Positions 31,626 to 43,178 of a stretch of DNA of 64,000 nucleotides are shown here, piece after piece. The DNA is from Phlebotomus papatasi (Eukaryota; Arthropoda; Insecta; Diptera; Psychodidae). A program made the position numbers and the translations under genes. The notes beneath the pieces are model-generated. The model searched no databases. It was given only the letters and a program-made list of their open reading frames with translations, and was not told the DNA's origin. Location of the stretch: contig NC_077223.1 in the NCBI RefSeq assembly GCF_024763615.1, forward strand, positions 3,782,001 through 3,846,000, read 5' to 3'. Each line of letters begins with the position of its first letter. Position 1 is the first letter of the stretch.

Positions 31626-34600
31626 TCAATCATCTTCCAATATTACAACTTCTGGGATAACTCCATCCAATGAATCCTCAACTGTAAAAATCTCTTCAAT
31701 GGGATAACGTTCCTCAATTTGTGGTTCTTGCGTAAACACTTCCTCTATGGGCGCATTTGTCTGAACTTCCACGGCATTATGTTGAGTTTCTTGGGAATTG
31801 GGATTAACTTCTAGTAAATGAAGTTGATCTGAATGAAGTTCTTTGTAGTGATCCTGAAGACGTTCTGGCGTCTTGAATTTTCTAGTACAGAACCTACATG
31901 TCTTTCTGTGTGCCTTAATGTGCTTCCGCAGTTGTTTCTCCTTATCGAAGAATTCCGGACACATTGAGCAACGGAATTTATTGGCTAGATGAGCTTCCAC
32001 ATGATTATCCCGTAAACTTCTTTCGGGAAACTGTTCATCGCAATATTGACACGGAAAGGATTCCTTGACTTGTTCAACGGGTTCCTCAACCTCAACCTTT
32101 GGAATTTTTGGCAATTTTCGATCTGGATGTTCTTCCTTGTAGTGTTCATGGAGGAGTTCTCCTGAATCAAATCTCGTATTGCAAATTTTGCAAAAAAGTA
32201 TATGACTTTTTCGATGCCTTTTAAGGCGTCTCTCTGAAGTAAAGACCATGAAGCATTTCGAGCAGGGGAAACTTTTAGTATGAGTATTTATATGCATTTT
32301 GAGGTAACTTAAGCGTGAAAATTCCTTGCCACAAGTTTCACATCTTAAGATTCTTGGCTCTTTTGGCTCCTTGAATACCAGAGCCTTTATATCAAGTGGA
32401 TTCTCGTCTACTGGCGTCTGTTCTACTGAGGTGTACTCTGTTTTAACTTTCCTTTCTACTGTCTCTTCCACTTCTGAACCCTCGTAGTCAGGATTCTCTT
32501 CTACTGAAGTGTTAAGATCTTTCTTCTCCACCGTCTGTTCCACTTCCGGAACCTCACAGTCCGGATGGAGGTCTCGATAGTGCTGTCTGAAGCCCTCAGC
32601 GCTCTCGCACCTAACCTTACATTCTCGACAGATAAATTTATGCGTTTTCCGATGCTTTTTAAGTAGCCGTTCTGAAGAAAAGACTTCATTGCAGCGATTA
32701 CATGGGAATCTCTTCATATGACTGAACATATGATCCCTAAGGTATCTATTTTCCATGAAGGTCTTGTCACAGATCTCACATCGATACAGCAATAATCCTT
32801 CGTACTTCTTTTCAAAATCTGACGGTTCCCCATAAAGTGGATCTAATTCATGCTGCTTCTCCTCCCCAGGGACTTCTCCCATAGCTTCCGGACAGTTCGG
32901 ATGATACTCAATATAATGCATTTGCAACAGTTCAAGTGTCTCAAAATTCATTCCACATCTACTACAGATCAACTTATGCGTTTTCCGGTGTTTCTTAAGT
33001 TGTCTGTCAGAAGGAAAAATCAGCTGACATTTGCCACAAGGGAATCTCTTCAAATGACTGAACATATGATTCCGAAGGGCATTGCTCCGCAGAAATTCCT
33101 TCCCACACATCTCACACTTGAACGGCAATTGATCTCCGGTATGCGTTAGCTGGTGGATTTTCAAATAGCGCTCAGTGGCAAAAGCTTTTTCACACTGAGA
33201 ACACTGAAAGTTCCTCTGTAAACTGTGCCTTGCCATGTGCTTTCTGAGTCTAGCGTGGGAGGTGAATTTCATAGGGCAATGATCACAAGAGACCAGGCCC
33301 ACTCCCGTGTGCAAACGTCGATGCTCGAGAAGAGAATCTCGGCGAGTAAAGCTCTTAGAGCAGAGATCGCATTCAAGCATCGCAGCATCTACTGCGCTGT
33401 TCGACTGTACCTATACAGAGACATGTCAGTTATCAGCTAATTGACTTTTCTTCAAAAATTTTGCAGTTAAATTTATGGAGAAAGTAATACAGGATTATAA
33501 AGGCAATATAATTTTGTGTCCACCGTCATCTTATAGTTACTAATTGACTTGTAGAAAACCGTATAGTGAAAGGGAGCGTTAAAGAGTCGTAGAACGCTTT
33601 TCCATCCCTTTATCTTCTAAACTTCATTCAATATGAACAAACCCTGCAACAGGACGTTTACAATGTATTTCATCTGTTACAAGACTAGGACACTCAGGTT
33701 AGCAACCTATGTTTGCCGATCCTCCGCCACTTCAGGAAGATGTTCAGGGTCAATTTTAAGACGATCCCAGGCAAGATCCTGAATGAGCTAGATTAGATCC
33801 TGAATTGATAGCTTTGCCTTTAACCTAACCACAGTCCATAGCTCGGACATGATGGGTCAGAGTTATTCGGCCGGTATATTGATAATCCTGATTGATTAGG
33901 GTCCGAAACCTGCCTATTCTCTGGCAGCAGAGCTGCTTTTACTTTGTGTTACAAAACAACTGTTGGCCTTCGTTCGCTGTTGTTCGGATGTCGGAAAATG
34001 TTAGAAACGGTCTGACTTAATTGTGAGAACCCTGAGAACGGTTTACATAGGGTGTCTCAGGACTACGGCATTGCAGATAACGAAAATGATGCCTTGCATT
34101 CGCGGATGATGTGGACATCATAGCGAGAAGTTCCAGAGAACTCCTGTCAACCTTCGAAACTATGGAGAACTCGGCAGTTGAACTAGGTTTAAAGGTGAAC
34201 TCCGAAAAAACAAAATATATGGTTTCAACAAAGAAGACGCGTGCAGTTCAGGATCTAGTTCATGAGAATCAAATTTTTGAAGGAGTTTAATGTTTTCAGT
34301 ATCTCGGTACGCAAGTCAACACACGGCATTGCAGGTAACGAAAATGATCGCCAGCCGTGGCAGGAGCAAAGACCGCATTTAACAATATCGAGTTTCCTTT
34401 TGGAGTATCTCCACAGATGAGGAAAAGTATCACAAAAGAGCGGTTTATTCGCACAGAAAACCGTCGTGTGTACAGATTTATGGATGACCAGAGCTTTCTT
34501 CGTTTTCAACGTTCGTAATATTCCTCATCGGAAAAAACGTGGTGGAAGTTATATGCAGCTTCGATTTCAATTTCCAATGCGACATTTATGACTCAAAATA

Positions 34601-37555
34601 CTCAAAACAATTGATCTATTTAAACAAACATCTCAAGACTGAGCACAAAATGTAGAACAATTAGTAGCGGCTGTATTAATATTGATCTACCAAAATTAAG
34701 GCAGGCGTGTGTAATGAAATTCATTCGAAAGACTGACTTTCTACAATACACAAAACTATTAAACAAATAACATCTACAAAATGGCATGAATAATGAACCA
34801 AACGAAGCTGGAGAGTTAGTGAGGAACTGGCAGTTACTGCTGAAACTGAAGCTAAGGCTAGGGTCAATTGAGAAGTCGAACCCGGGGACCTCAAACACGG
34901 TTTGAAAAACCCAAGGAACCCACACATTTTTTAGGGAACCCAGGGAATCCTCACAATTTTTAAGAACCCTGGGGAAGCTATATTTTTTTCAGGAACCTCA
35001 TGATCAATCCAGGAAACCCATACATTTTTTAAGGAATCTGGGTACCCCAAACACTTTCACAGACCTCATGGTGAATCCAGGAAATCCATACATTTTTTAA
35101 GGAACCTGAAGAATCTAAACACTTTTATGGAACCCAGGGAATCCAAACATTTTTTAAGAAACTTGGAGCACCCAGAAAAGACTTATATTTTTTAGGGAAC
35201 CTGGGGAACCTATATATTTTATCAGGGACATCATGGTGAATCCAAGAAACCTTCACATTTTTTTAAGGAACCTGGAGAACCCATACACTTTTTAGGGAAT
35301 CCAGGGTACCCTTACAATTTTTAAGAAACCCAGGGAATCCATATATTTTTTGTGGAACCTGGGGAACCTATACATTTTTTTCAGGGACCTCATGGTGAAT
35401 CCAGGAAACCCACACATTTTTTTTAAGGAACCTGAGGATCCCGAACAGTTTCAAGAATCTCATGGTGAATCCAGAAAATTCTCACATTTTTTAAGGAACC
35501 TGGATAACCTATACACTTTTTAGGGAATCTATACATTTTTTAAGAAATCCAGGGAACCTAGAAAAGGAATACATTGTTTTAGTAAACCTGCGGAATCATA
35601 CACTTTTTAGGGAATCCAGGGAACCTACACAATTTTTAAGAAAGCCAGGAAACCGATACAGTTTTACGGAAGCTGAGGAACTTATACATTTTTTCAAGGA
35701 CTTCGAGGTTAATCCAGGAAAGCCACACAATTTTTAAGAAAGCCAGGAAACCGATACATTTTTAGGGAACCTGAGGAACCTATGCATTTTTTTCAAGGTC
35801 TTCGATGTGAATACAGGAAACCCACACATTTTTTAAAAAGGACCTAGGCATCCCGAACACTTTTAGGGGTCTCATGGTGAATCCAGGAAAATCACACATT
35901 TTTTAAGGAACCTGGAGAACTATACACTTTTTAGGGAACCCCGGGAACCCATACATTTCTTTTATGAAACCCAGGGAATCCATACGTTTTTTCAGGGACC
36001 TCATGGTGAATCCAGGAATTCCACACATTTTTAAGGAACCTGGAGAACCCATACACTTTTTAGGGAACCTATACATTTTTTCAGGGACTTCGTGGTGAAT
36101 CCAGGAAACCCATACATTTTTTAAGAAACCTGGAGAACCCATACCCTTTTTAGGGAACCTATACATTTTTTCAGGGACCTCATGGTGAATCTAGGAAACC
36201 CACACATTTTTTAAGGAACCTGGAGAATCTATACACTTTTTAGGGAACTTATAGATTTTTTAAGAAACCCAGGGAACCCATACATTTTTTACAGAACCTG
36301 AGGAACCTATATATTTTCTCAGGGACTTCATGGTGAATTCAGGAAACCCACATATTTTTTAAGGAACCTGAGGAACCTATATATTTTTTAAGGAACCTGA
36401 GGAACCTATACATTTTTTTAGGGAACCCATACATTTTTTTTAAAGGAATCCGGAGAATCCGTTTAATATTTCGGAGAACCGGGAACTCGATCTACTCTGA
36501 TTCATAGAAAAGATCCTCTTCTTCTATCAGAGGGCTTTATAAAGTTAAGACGACGGTGGACATACAAAAAAAATGTTCCAGAAAAAGTGAAATAATTCAA
36601 TCTGGAAAGTTAGTTTTTGGTACTTTGAGCTTGAACTAACCTGAAGAAGATTGGGCGGTGGTCTGTGTTCTCCGGCCTCCTCCTCGTGCATCTCTAGCAT
36701 CTCCTGCGTCATGAACTTCATGTTGCACTGGCTGCAGCTGTAAGTCTCATGCGTCACTCGATGTTCACGGTAGAGTTTCTCGGTGGGGAAGGATTCCCAG
36801 CAGTGTTTGCATTGCCACTGGGATCTGTGTTTCCTGGACCGATGAGCCTTGATGGCACTGTACGTGTCGAAGGTGTCTCCGCAGTTTTTGCACGTGTACG
36901 GTGCCTCTCCGGTTTCGTGGAACCGAGTATGCCTGGCAAAATCTCCTGGGTCCATGAAGGAGGCATTGCAGGACTCACAGACACTTGCCTGAGTCTGTGC
37001 GTGAGTCCGGGAGTGACGTTTCAGGGCATATTGAGTGGCAAAGCGCTTCCCACATTCATTGCATTGGGACAGCTTCTCGCCTGAGTGGAATCTTTTGTGA
37101 ATCTGAAGACTGGATTCGTACTGGAACTTCTTCTCGCAGACGTCACACTCGTAGATTATGCCAGTTTTAACTCTCTGTCGCTTCTCTCGCGGGGCACTGG
37201 ATTTAGACTGAGGATCCTGATTGTAGTATTCGGAGGCCTGGATCTCGTGCGAAGGTGTCAGGAGATCTTGATCATCATCTCCGGTGTCGCCTGTGATCTC
37301 TGTGACCATTTCCTCGTCCGAATTGGTGCGTTCCGGAAACTCCACATCTTGATCATCGTCGCCAGTGTTGCCCGTGAGCAATTCTTCTTCAGAATTTTCG
37401 GGTTCCAGATCAGCCTCGTCAACGGGATACTCACCATTGAGATGTTCAGAAGAACCTGGCCAGAGGAATTCATCCGGATACTCAGCAATGCTTTCTCTCT
37501 CGCTAGTTTGTGCCTCTGGCTGCACAATATACTCGGAAATTACAAATTCATCCAT
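31626..37555 (-). CDS. Large C2H2 zinc-finger protein (2 coding exons, 899 aa, ~21 fingers)
   Basis: Exon A (37555-36641) encodes an acidic N-terminus (residues 1-135, with repeated TGDDDQD and GNTGDDDQD) and six fingers at about 140-300. It ends ...PPPNLLQ at a GTTAGT donor in phase 0. Exon B (33410-31626) opens at an ATAG acceptor in phase 0 and adds VQSNSAVDAA before its first finger. It holds 15 more fingers and a Gln/Glu-rich tail. The 3,230-base intron carries a SINE, a LINE fragment and a minisatellite. Fingers 4-15 of exon B repeat a three-finger module four times (starts near residues 402, 514, 660, 757), each with FPCxxC in the second finger and HY.E.HP(N/D) after the third in most copies. 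It is a nuclear DNA-binding regulator by family. Targets are unknown and no ZAD domain is seen. Joining A and B is inference; they could be two genes, with exon B starting at the Met at 33380. An upstream non-coding exon is possible (AACCAG before the start). Confidence 0.7.
33684..33790 (+). mobile_element. tRNA-derived SINE, copy 2 (partial)
   Basis: CACTCAGGTTAGCAACC, CCGCCACTTCAGGAAGATG and CGATCCCAGGCAAGATCC align in order with the minus-strand SINE at 7690-7875. It lies in the intron of the zinc-finger gene. Confidence 0.55.
34085..34510 (+). pseudogene. Non-LTR retrotransposon reverse transcriptase fragment
   Basis: From 34097 the plus strand reads AFADDVDIIARSSRELLSTF, then ENSAVELGLKVNSEKTKYMV, a stop after IFEGV, and CFQYLGTQVNT. 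F-A-D-D is the catalytic box of reverse transcriptases, and GLKVNSEKTKYM plus FQYLG are the following family motifs. A further frame gives AVAGAKTAFNNIE. The 5' segment ACGGCATTGCAG(A/G)TAACGAAAATGAT is duplicated about 256 bases downstream. It is a short dead fragment in the zinc-finger gene intron. Confidence 0.8.
34890..36520. repeat. 1.6-kb degenerate minisatellite in the zinc-finger gene intron
   Basis: Units of about 30-35 bases built on AGGGAACC(C/T)GGGGAACC then ATACATTTTTT repeat about 45 times. A higher-order companion, CAGGGACCTCATGGTGAATCCAGGAAACC, recurs every 100-250 bases. The minus-strand open frame at 35903-36166 is just the translated repeat. Confidence 0.85.
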
Positions 37556-38045
37556 TGCTCCTGGTTAACTGAGATTGCTGATCTTCCTGGAGATCCGGAG
37601 AGTCCTGGGGATTAAAGAAAACATGAAAAATCAACAAAAACACGTCACAATTTTTATTTAATATTACCTCAGCGAAATTCAGTGCCTCTTGTGGTCAGGA
37701 AGTTCAGGATTCAAGGAGTAATATCCCCACAATCGAGATACAATCATCAAAGTTTAAAAAAGGGATTTCCCTGGGTGGAAAATGAAGAAAAAATTACAGG
37801 ATATTCACTAAACAAATGACACTTCACGTAGCTCGCTGCGTTGTTATTGGGAAGAATTGCTATTGTAATCAATCAAGAGGGAATAATTTCATGAAGCTTT
37901 CCTTTTGTGGCATTGTCATACATCGCTCATGTGCTTCTGCCTATTAATTCTAGTCTAGAAATAAGAGAAAAAATAGGAATAAATCGATTATATAAAAATA
38001 TTTGTAATTCTTTTTTAGAAAATACTATTTTCTAAAAAAGAATTA
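37556..38045 (-). promoter_or_regulatory. 5' flank of the zinc-finger gene
   Basis: Upstream of the start codon at 37555. It may contain the promoter and one non-coding exon, since a candidate acceptor (TTAACCAG) sits just before the start. Nothing more specific is seen. Confidence 0.35.
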
Positions 38046-38130
38046 GGGGAAAGTACTCTCCCTTCGAATGTGCATGCCTTCGAATATTGTGAATTTCTTT
38101 GACTTTTTTTTTTAATTCTATTAAATATTA
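38046..38130. mobile_element. Foldback MITE family A, left end only
   Basis: TA then GGGGAAAGTACTCTCCCTTC, GAATGTGCATGCCTTCGAAT and GTGAATTTCTTTGAC match the family A terminus. It is followed 100 bases later by a complete copy. Confidence 0.6.
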
Positions 38131-38237
38131 GTTAGATCATTATAAATGACTAGTTCCCTCCACAAATTGAGGGCCCAGTGATTCGTTTTTATGCTTTTTT
38201 TTAAAGAAATATTAAAAATGGACTCAACCACGGATTA

Positions 38238-38445
38238 CTACTCTCCCTTCGAACGTTCATGCCTTCGAATAAAGTAAATTTCTTTTACTTTTCCTAAGAG
38301 ATTTCCACATGATCGTTACATAATAATCAATAATTGATAATAAGCTAACTAATATTTAATAGAAATGTTTAAGTATCTTAGAAAAACTTAAAGAAAATTC
38401 ACATTATTCAAAGGTATGAACGTTCGAAGGGAGAGTACTTTCCCC
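38238..38445. mobile_element. Foldback MITE family A, copy 2
   Basis: ACTCTCCCTTCGAACGTTCA at the left and GAACGTTCGAAGGGAGAGTA then CTTTCCCC-TA at the right are inverted. The middle (TTTCCACATGATCG, TAATATTTAATAGAAATG) matches 770-835 of copy 1. Confidence 0.8.
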
Positions 38446-39948
38446 TATATGTTTTTCCCAATTTAAAATTATTTCTGTCTCAGAAATATTGTATACATCG
38501 TTCAGATAGTTTTCCTCAAGAAGGAACCTATATGCGTGGGTGGTGGAAAATTTACAAAGCCACCCATACGCAAGCTTCGAATTTTAAAATTACATGCCTT
38601 CGAATGTTCATACCGCCATTTGATATGCCATATTCATATGATTATTCGAAACCTCACAGTTTAGTTTGTTTTGCTTTATGTGTGGTAAGAGTTTTTAACC
38701 TTCTAACAGTGTTTTCTTTAATACGCGAAAAAAAAGTTGTAAGGAAGTGTTTTTTAGGATAATTATGATCCAATAAAGTCAAAAATACCATCCACTCTTT
38801 ATTATCTCTTTTAGTTTAGTCGCTAGGTGAGAAAACATAAAATTTTTTTGAAACTCTTTTTGCTCCTAAAATTCACATTTTTATTTTTTCATTTTTTTTA
38901 AAATAAAATACACAAAGTAGAACGACGTATCTTTCAGCAAAAAATGAATTTATTTTAGTTAGATAACTGTAAATCGGTATTTTTATGGAAATTGGAAATG
39001 AGTTTACACAAATATTTTTTTTTGCTTGTTCTCTGTCCTGTCATACAAAACTGGAGATAGCAACTAAACGAAGAGTCAAAATGCGAGTTCAAACTTTCAA
39101 GAGATGTTTGTAAGACTATTACCGAAGACACTATAGCACTTTTAAATAAATAATACCTCTTTATTGTTGCTGTACATGTGATTTTTGTGAAGACCGTCTT
39201 GCGACAGTCTTACCCAAATGTAAGGGGACCGAGGATGAAATGGGAGACAACAAGACTCTCACACTGATGACACGGCTAAAACATCACGATATCAACAATA
39301 TAATTGTAACAAAACAATTCTTTGAAATGGAAAAGGAAAATGATCTTGCAGAATATTTGCTTGAATCTTCCAAGATGAAGCCTGAAAGACAAAATGAAGT
39401 TAGCATCTATTCATGCTGTCTGATAAGGCCGGATGATTCCGGATAATTAGTGGGCAGAGAAGATAGCTAGGATAACAAGTGCAAGATGATTTTTGGGAAG
39501 GCATAGGCATAAAAGTATGCTTTTTTATTCTCAAACTTTACATTTACATTCGATTAACGCAAATATTCACTCCACATTATAATTAGCCACTTATAAGCCT
39601 GGTACTGCAAGAAATTTCTGATGAAGATTCGTTCGTAACCCGCACGGTTTGGTAAAGTATCCTCTATCGTCACCTTAACATTTCCGAATAGTTTAATCAC
39701 AGGATAAAAAGCACATAAATTCGTCATAGCCAGTTACTTAATGCATCATATAATTAATTGAAGGTTGAACTATTCATGTATCGTGGCAATAATACCAAAT
39801 TTTGCAGCTTCATGATCATTTCTTATGTAATCATGATCATTTCTTGAATATTTAAAAATATTTAAATCAGTGTGTATTTAGAGTTATTTCATTGCTCACC
39901 ATGATATCTTCCAGTATAAGGAATAGACAGCACACTTGATTGGTGATA
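38446..39948. other. Intergenic, nothing firm
   Basis: A 68-codon frame at 39240-39446 (+) has no recognisable family. A small hairpin, ATGCGTGGGTGG...CCACCCATACGCA, lies at 38531-38571. Confidence 0.35.
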
Positions 39949-40289
39949 CAGTAGGACTAGACTTTCTCTCGGCTCTTAATATCGGGCTACTTTTTAATTC
40001 GGACAGCAGTTAAATTTCGAAAAGGAAAAAAAATGACGTTATTCAAGTTTGATTATGATTATAAAATCGAGCAAATGTGCTCAAATTTGGCATGATTTGT
40101 CATAGTTTTGATATGATTTTGCATTATTAAGGGACTTTCATGATATTTACAATATAATTGAGCATGTAAACTCAATATGTGTAAGCAGGAATAAAAATTC
40201 GCTGCATTTCAGAAAGCTTGCCGCCCGAATTTCTCTCTAATTCGGGTGACATTTTAGTCTCAAATGCCCGAATTTGAGAGAGTCTACTG
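39949..40289. mobile_element. Pogo/Tigger-like MITE, family P, copy 2
   Basis: TA then CAGTAGGACTAGACTTTCTC at the left, with the inverse GAGAGAGTCTACTG then TA at the right. It is the intact counterpart of 8221-8879 and gives the empty site for the nested element there. Confidence 0.8.
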
Positions 40290-40336
40290 TATATTACATA
40301 ATTAGACACGATTTTCAAAATTTTTCTTTTATTTTA

Positions 40337-40400
40337 CAGTAGACTCTCGCTCGATCGGCTCTTTTTCAATCATGTCATATCATTAATATGGCGTTTCAAT
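40337..40400. mobile_element. Pogo/Tigger-like terminus, left end only
   Basis: TA then CAGTAGACTCTCGCTCGATC starts a further element of the same terminal type. Its interior differs from family P and its right end could not be placed. Confidence 0.5.
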
Positions 40401-40495
40401 CAATTTTTGGAAAGAAAAAAGCAGTAGTTCAGAAAAAAATGAAAAAGATTCTTTTTGTTAGCGTTTTTCACGTAGTTTCAGTGAATGATTTAGAC

Positions 40496-40625
40496 CAGAG
40501 GTGTGCAAGAAACCGTTGAAACCGAATTAACGTCAAATGAAACATGTACGTCAATGGTCAAAACGCTACTATAACAAACTTATTTTGACGTTAATTCGGT
40601 TTCAACGGTTTCTTGCACACCTCTG
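40496..40625. mobile_element. 130-bp hAT-type MITE with 8-bp target duplication
   Basis: It is bounded by CAGAGGTGTGCAAGAAACCG and its exact inverse, with arms of about 42 bases. ATTTAGAC is duplicated on both sides (40488-40495 and 40626-40633). The CAGAGGTGTGCAA terminus and 8-bp duplication identify the hAT superfamily. The near-perfect arms suggest a recent insertion. Confidence 0.92.
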
Positions 40626-40633
40626 ATTTAGAC

Positions 40634-41159
40634 CTCCAGCTAGTCCATAATAGCTCGTTTACTGTTTCATCAGCAAAATTTTTCAGGAAAATTTAAGATT
40701 CAAAGGCATGTACCGTCGCATTCGAAGGCAAAAATTGCGCCATGCATTGGACCAAATCGACATAATATTTTTATTTTCTTTTTAAGAAGAAACTAAGAAC
40801 GTTTGAATCCTAAATGAGGTAAGCGTGGGATCTTGAAGAACTGGAGATTTTGTCGGTGCAGAGAAAATAAATATTCATTGTCAATTTTCCGAGGAAAAAT
40901 GTTAATGTTTGAATGTCATTTTTCTGGTCCAACTTAGAGTACTTTCCCCTACAAATATTTTTCACTAAATACACCAAACAACACCTACCATGTTTTTTGC
41001 AACAATGAATGAAACCATTTGAGTAACATTTTCAGAGATACAATAAACTAGGATTTTTTCCCAAAATAGCAATCACTGAAACAAAATTCAAGCACTTTGC
41101 CGAGCTCTTCTCCTCTGTCTCAATTTCTATTTTGATTTGCATTTCCACCACTTTTCCGG
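40634..41159. other. Intergenic, repeat ends only
   Basis: GAGTACTTTCCCC then TA at about 40939-40951 looks like a right end of a family A-type element. No matching left end was found. Confidence 0.35.
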
Positions 41160-41665
41160 TAGATGTCTCTTGTGTATTCGGGTGTGTTCGTGCTTTTTCG
41201 GTCAATCCGATGCTGTGACAGTGGTGGAAAGCCCTCCGAAGTGGTGAATTCAGATTATTTTCTCTTGTGTGGTGCCTCGACGATTTTTCTCTGCGATTTT
41301 CCTCAGGAAAATCAATCATTGCGCTTCACATTGCTGCATCGACAGTTGCCCCAAGTGGAGCATCATCCATTTACCGTGTAGAATTGGTCACATCTGTGGA
41401 CATTGCAGAAATATTTGCAATTGAAAAAGCTACGTCGTGGAGAGTGCGGTGATTTTTTTTACTTGATCAAATTTTTGTGGTGGAGACACTGAAAGTTTAT
41501 CTTTCCGGAGACGTCTTTTTTGCTGAAGCCCCCTCATTAGATTTTCCATCGTGTGTGTGAGAGAGATACTAAAGATTATAACCATCAGAAAGGTGACTAG
41601 TGAACAATATTGTGAAGTTATTAATTGTTCAACTGTGACTGGACTTCCCTCTCCACTCAAGTAAG
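41160..41665 (+). promoter_or_regulatory. Candidate non-coding first exon or promoter region
   Basis: A unique, less AT-rich island in repeat-rich DNA, ending in CCACTCAAGTAAGTACC, which carries a near-consensus plus-strand splice donor. The frames within it are short and match nothing. It could be the 5' UTR exon of a gene lying beyond the right edge, with the following 22 kb as intron. This is a guess from composition and the donor only. Confidence 0.25.
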
Positions 41666-42444
41666 TACCAATCATTTTCCTCTTGTAATTTCTATCCAAC
41701 CTCTTGACCCTGTGGATGCCTCCTCGAGCATTAACCATTTGACCTCACGATGGGGCAATTGTCAGGGCGGAAAGCGACGCAATTGCAGGGCGACATACTC
41801 CCACTTCAGCGTAATCAGGAAGTGCGAACTCTTCAATCCTAGATGACCTCTTTGTCCTAGGGGCTAATTATTCTAAATGCCAGAGAACCTATTCCTGAAA
41901 TTCCACAAAAAAACACAGCATTTTACCATTACACATCCAATATGCGAATTTATCAGACGTTTTTTTCCCCTGCAAAAATTTCTCTTATCGGGCTTTTTTC
42001 ATGGTTTTCTTCAAGCCACTCCGCAATCATTCGCTTCAGTTTGGTGAATTACTGATAAAGCCATCGACGCAATTTCATTCACAATATTGAAAATATAAGA
42101 TTAGGTTGAGAAAGAGGGGATAGAGGGAGTCACATGATGAAAATTGTTGTGACGGAATTTGTATATTAATGTGACAGATGTCATAAATCGGGTACCTTCG
42201 GGAATAATCGGGAGAGGTTTTCAAATACAGCGCCCGCTTCGTTATCCGGATGATTGTGAGACATTATGACAGACGTCCACTTCGTAATCCGGATGGATTT
42301 TTTGAATTTGTTCAACGTCTCGAAAATATAATACAAGATTTATTTCTAGAATTAGAATAAAAGTTTTAAAGAAGCTTAAAAAGACATAATTAGAGAATTT
42401 TATGCTATTATATATCAGTTATTAAACAAAAACTTCACAGGATA

Positions 42445-42797
42445 CAGTAGACTCTCACAAATTCGGGCATTTGGGACCGAATTGTCACCCGAATTAGTGA
42501 GAAATTCGGGCTACAATATTTTTGAAATGCAACGATTTTTTTTATTTATCTGCACACTCATTAAGTTTACACTTACAGACTCATATTTGTTGCAAATATC
42601 ATAAAAATCCCTTAATAATGCAAAATCACTTCGTAAAAGTAAGGCAAACAAATGCAAATTTAAGCATATTTCCTTCATTCGATAACCAAGATCAGACTTG
42701 AAAAATGTCAACAAACTTTTTTTCAAATATAGGTAACTGCTGCCAGAATTAAAGAGTATACTGATCTTAAAAGAGCCGAATTAGCGAGAGTCAACTG
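42445..42797. mobile_element. Pogo/Tigger-like MITE, family P, copy 3 (reverse)
   Basis: Starts CAGTAGACTCTCACAAATTC and ends GCGAGAGTCAACTG, with TA on both sides. The inside is the inverse of copies 1 and 2 and lacks the nested element of copy 1. Confidence 0.8.
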
Positions 42798-42902
42798 TAG
42801 TTCATTTTCATTGCTGAACACACATGCATACATGGCCTCCTAATAATTTTAAATATAACCGTCGATAACTCTTCCGGATTACGGCGATCCGGATTAGAGA
42901 TT

Positions 42903-43178
42903 TATATTAATAATAATAATGCTGGCACAACATTCCATGAAGGAACTAGGCCTTCCCACAAGGGGATTTCTAGACATGCATTATTATTTTTTCTTGTACG
43001 GGATGAGATTGTCAGTCCCATGCCCGTGGAATCAAGTGCACTGAAGCTCACTGGATGCAATCCGAACACCTTTAACGCCAGAAAAATTTCTGGTGACCTA
43101 ATAGGGATTCGAACCCGGGACACTATCATAGAGCGAGTGCTGTACCACTTGACCCATTGAGTGCCTATTAGATTAGAC
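42903..43178 (-). mobile_element. tRNA-derived SINE (second family) with (ATT)n tail
   Basis: On the minus strand it begins near GGCACTCAATGGGTCAAGTGG (A-box-like), continues TACAGCACTCGC, and has a canonical B box GGGTTCGAATCCC near 43113. It ends in an ATTATTATTATT tail at 42903-42920. TAGAGATT is duplicated at 42895-42902 and 43179-43186, which confirms retroposition. Confidence 0.75.

Noticed and set aside
35903..36166. 87-codon minus-strand frame with MYRFPKK/GSPGF repeats
   Set aside because: A periodic translation of the intronic minisatellite.
37085..37615. 176-codon plus-strand frame
   Set aside because: Antisense of the first zinc-finger exon.
39240..39446. 68-codon plus-strand frame (MGDNKTLTLMTRLKHHD...)
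   Set aside because: Short, no recognised domain, no splice or poly(A) context. It may be a decayed fragment, but nothing supports a gene.
41163..41846. Several short frames on both strands
   Set aside because: None resembles a protein family. The region is better considered as possible non-coding exon or promoter.
43100..43160. Possible tRNA gene because of GGGTTCGAATCCC on the minus strand
   Set aside because: No acceptor stem or cloverleaf can be formed; the A/B boxes, (ATT)n tail and target duplication indicate a SINE.
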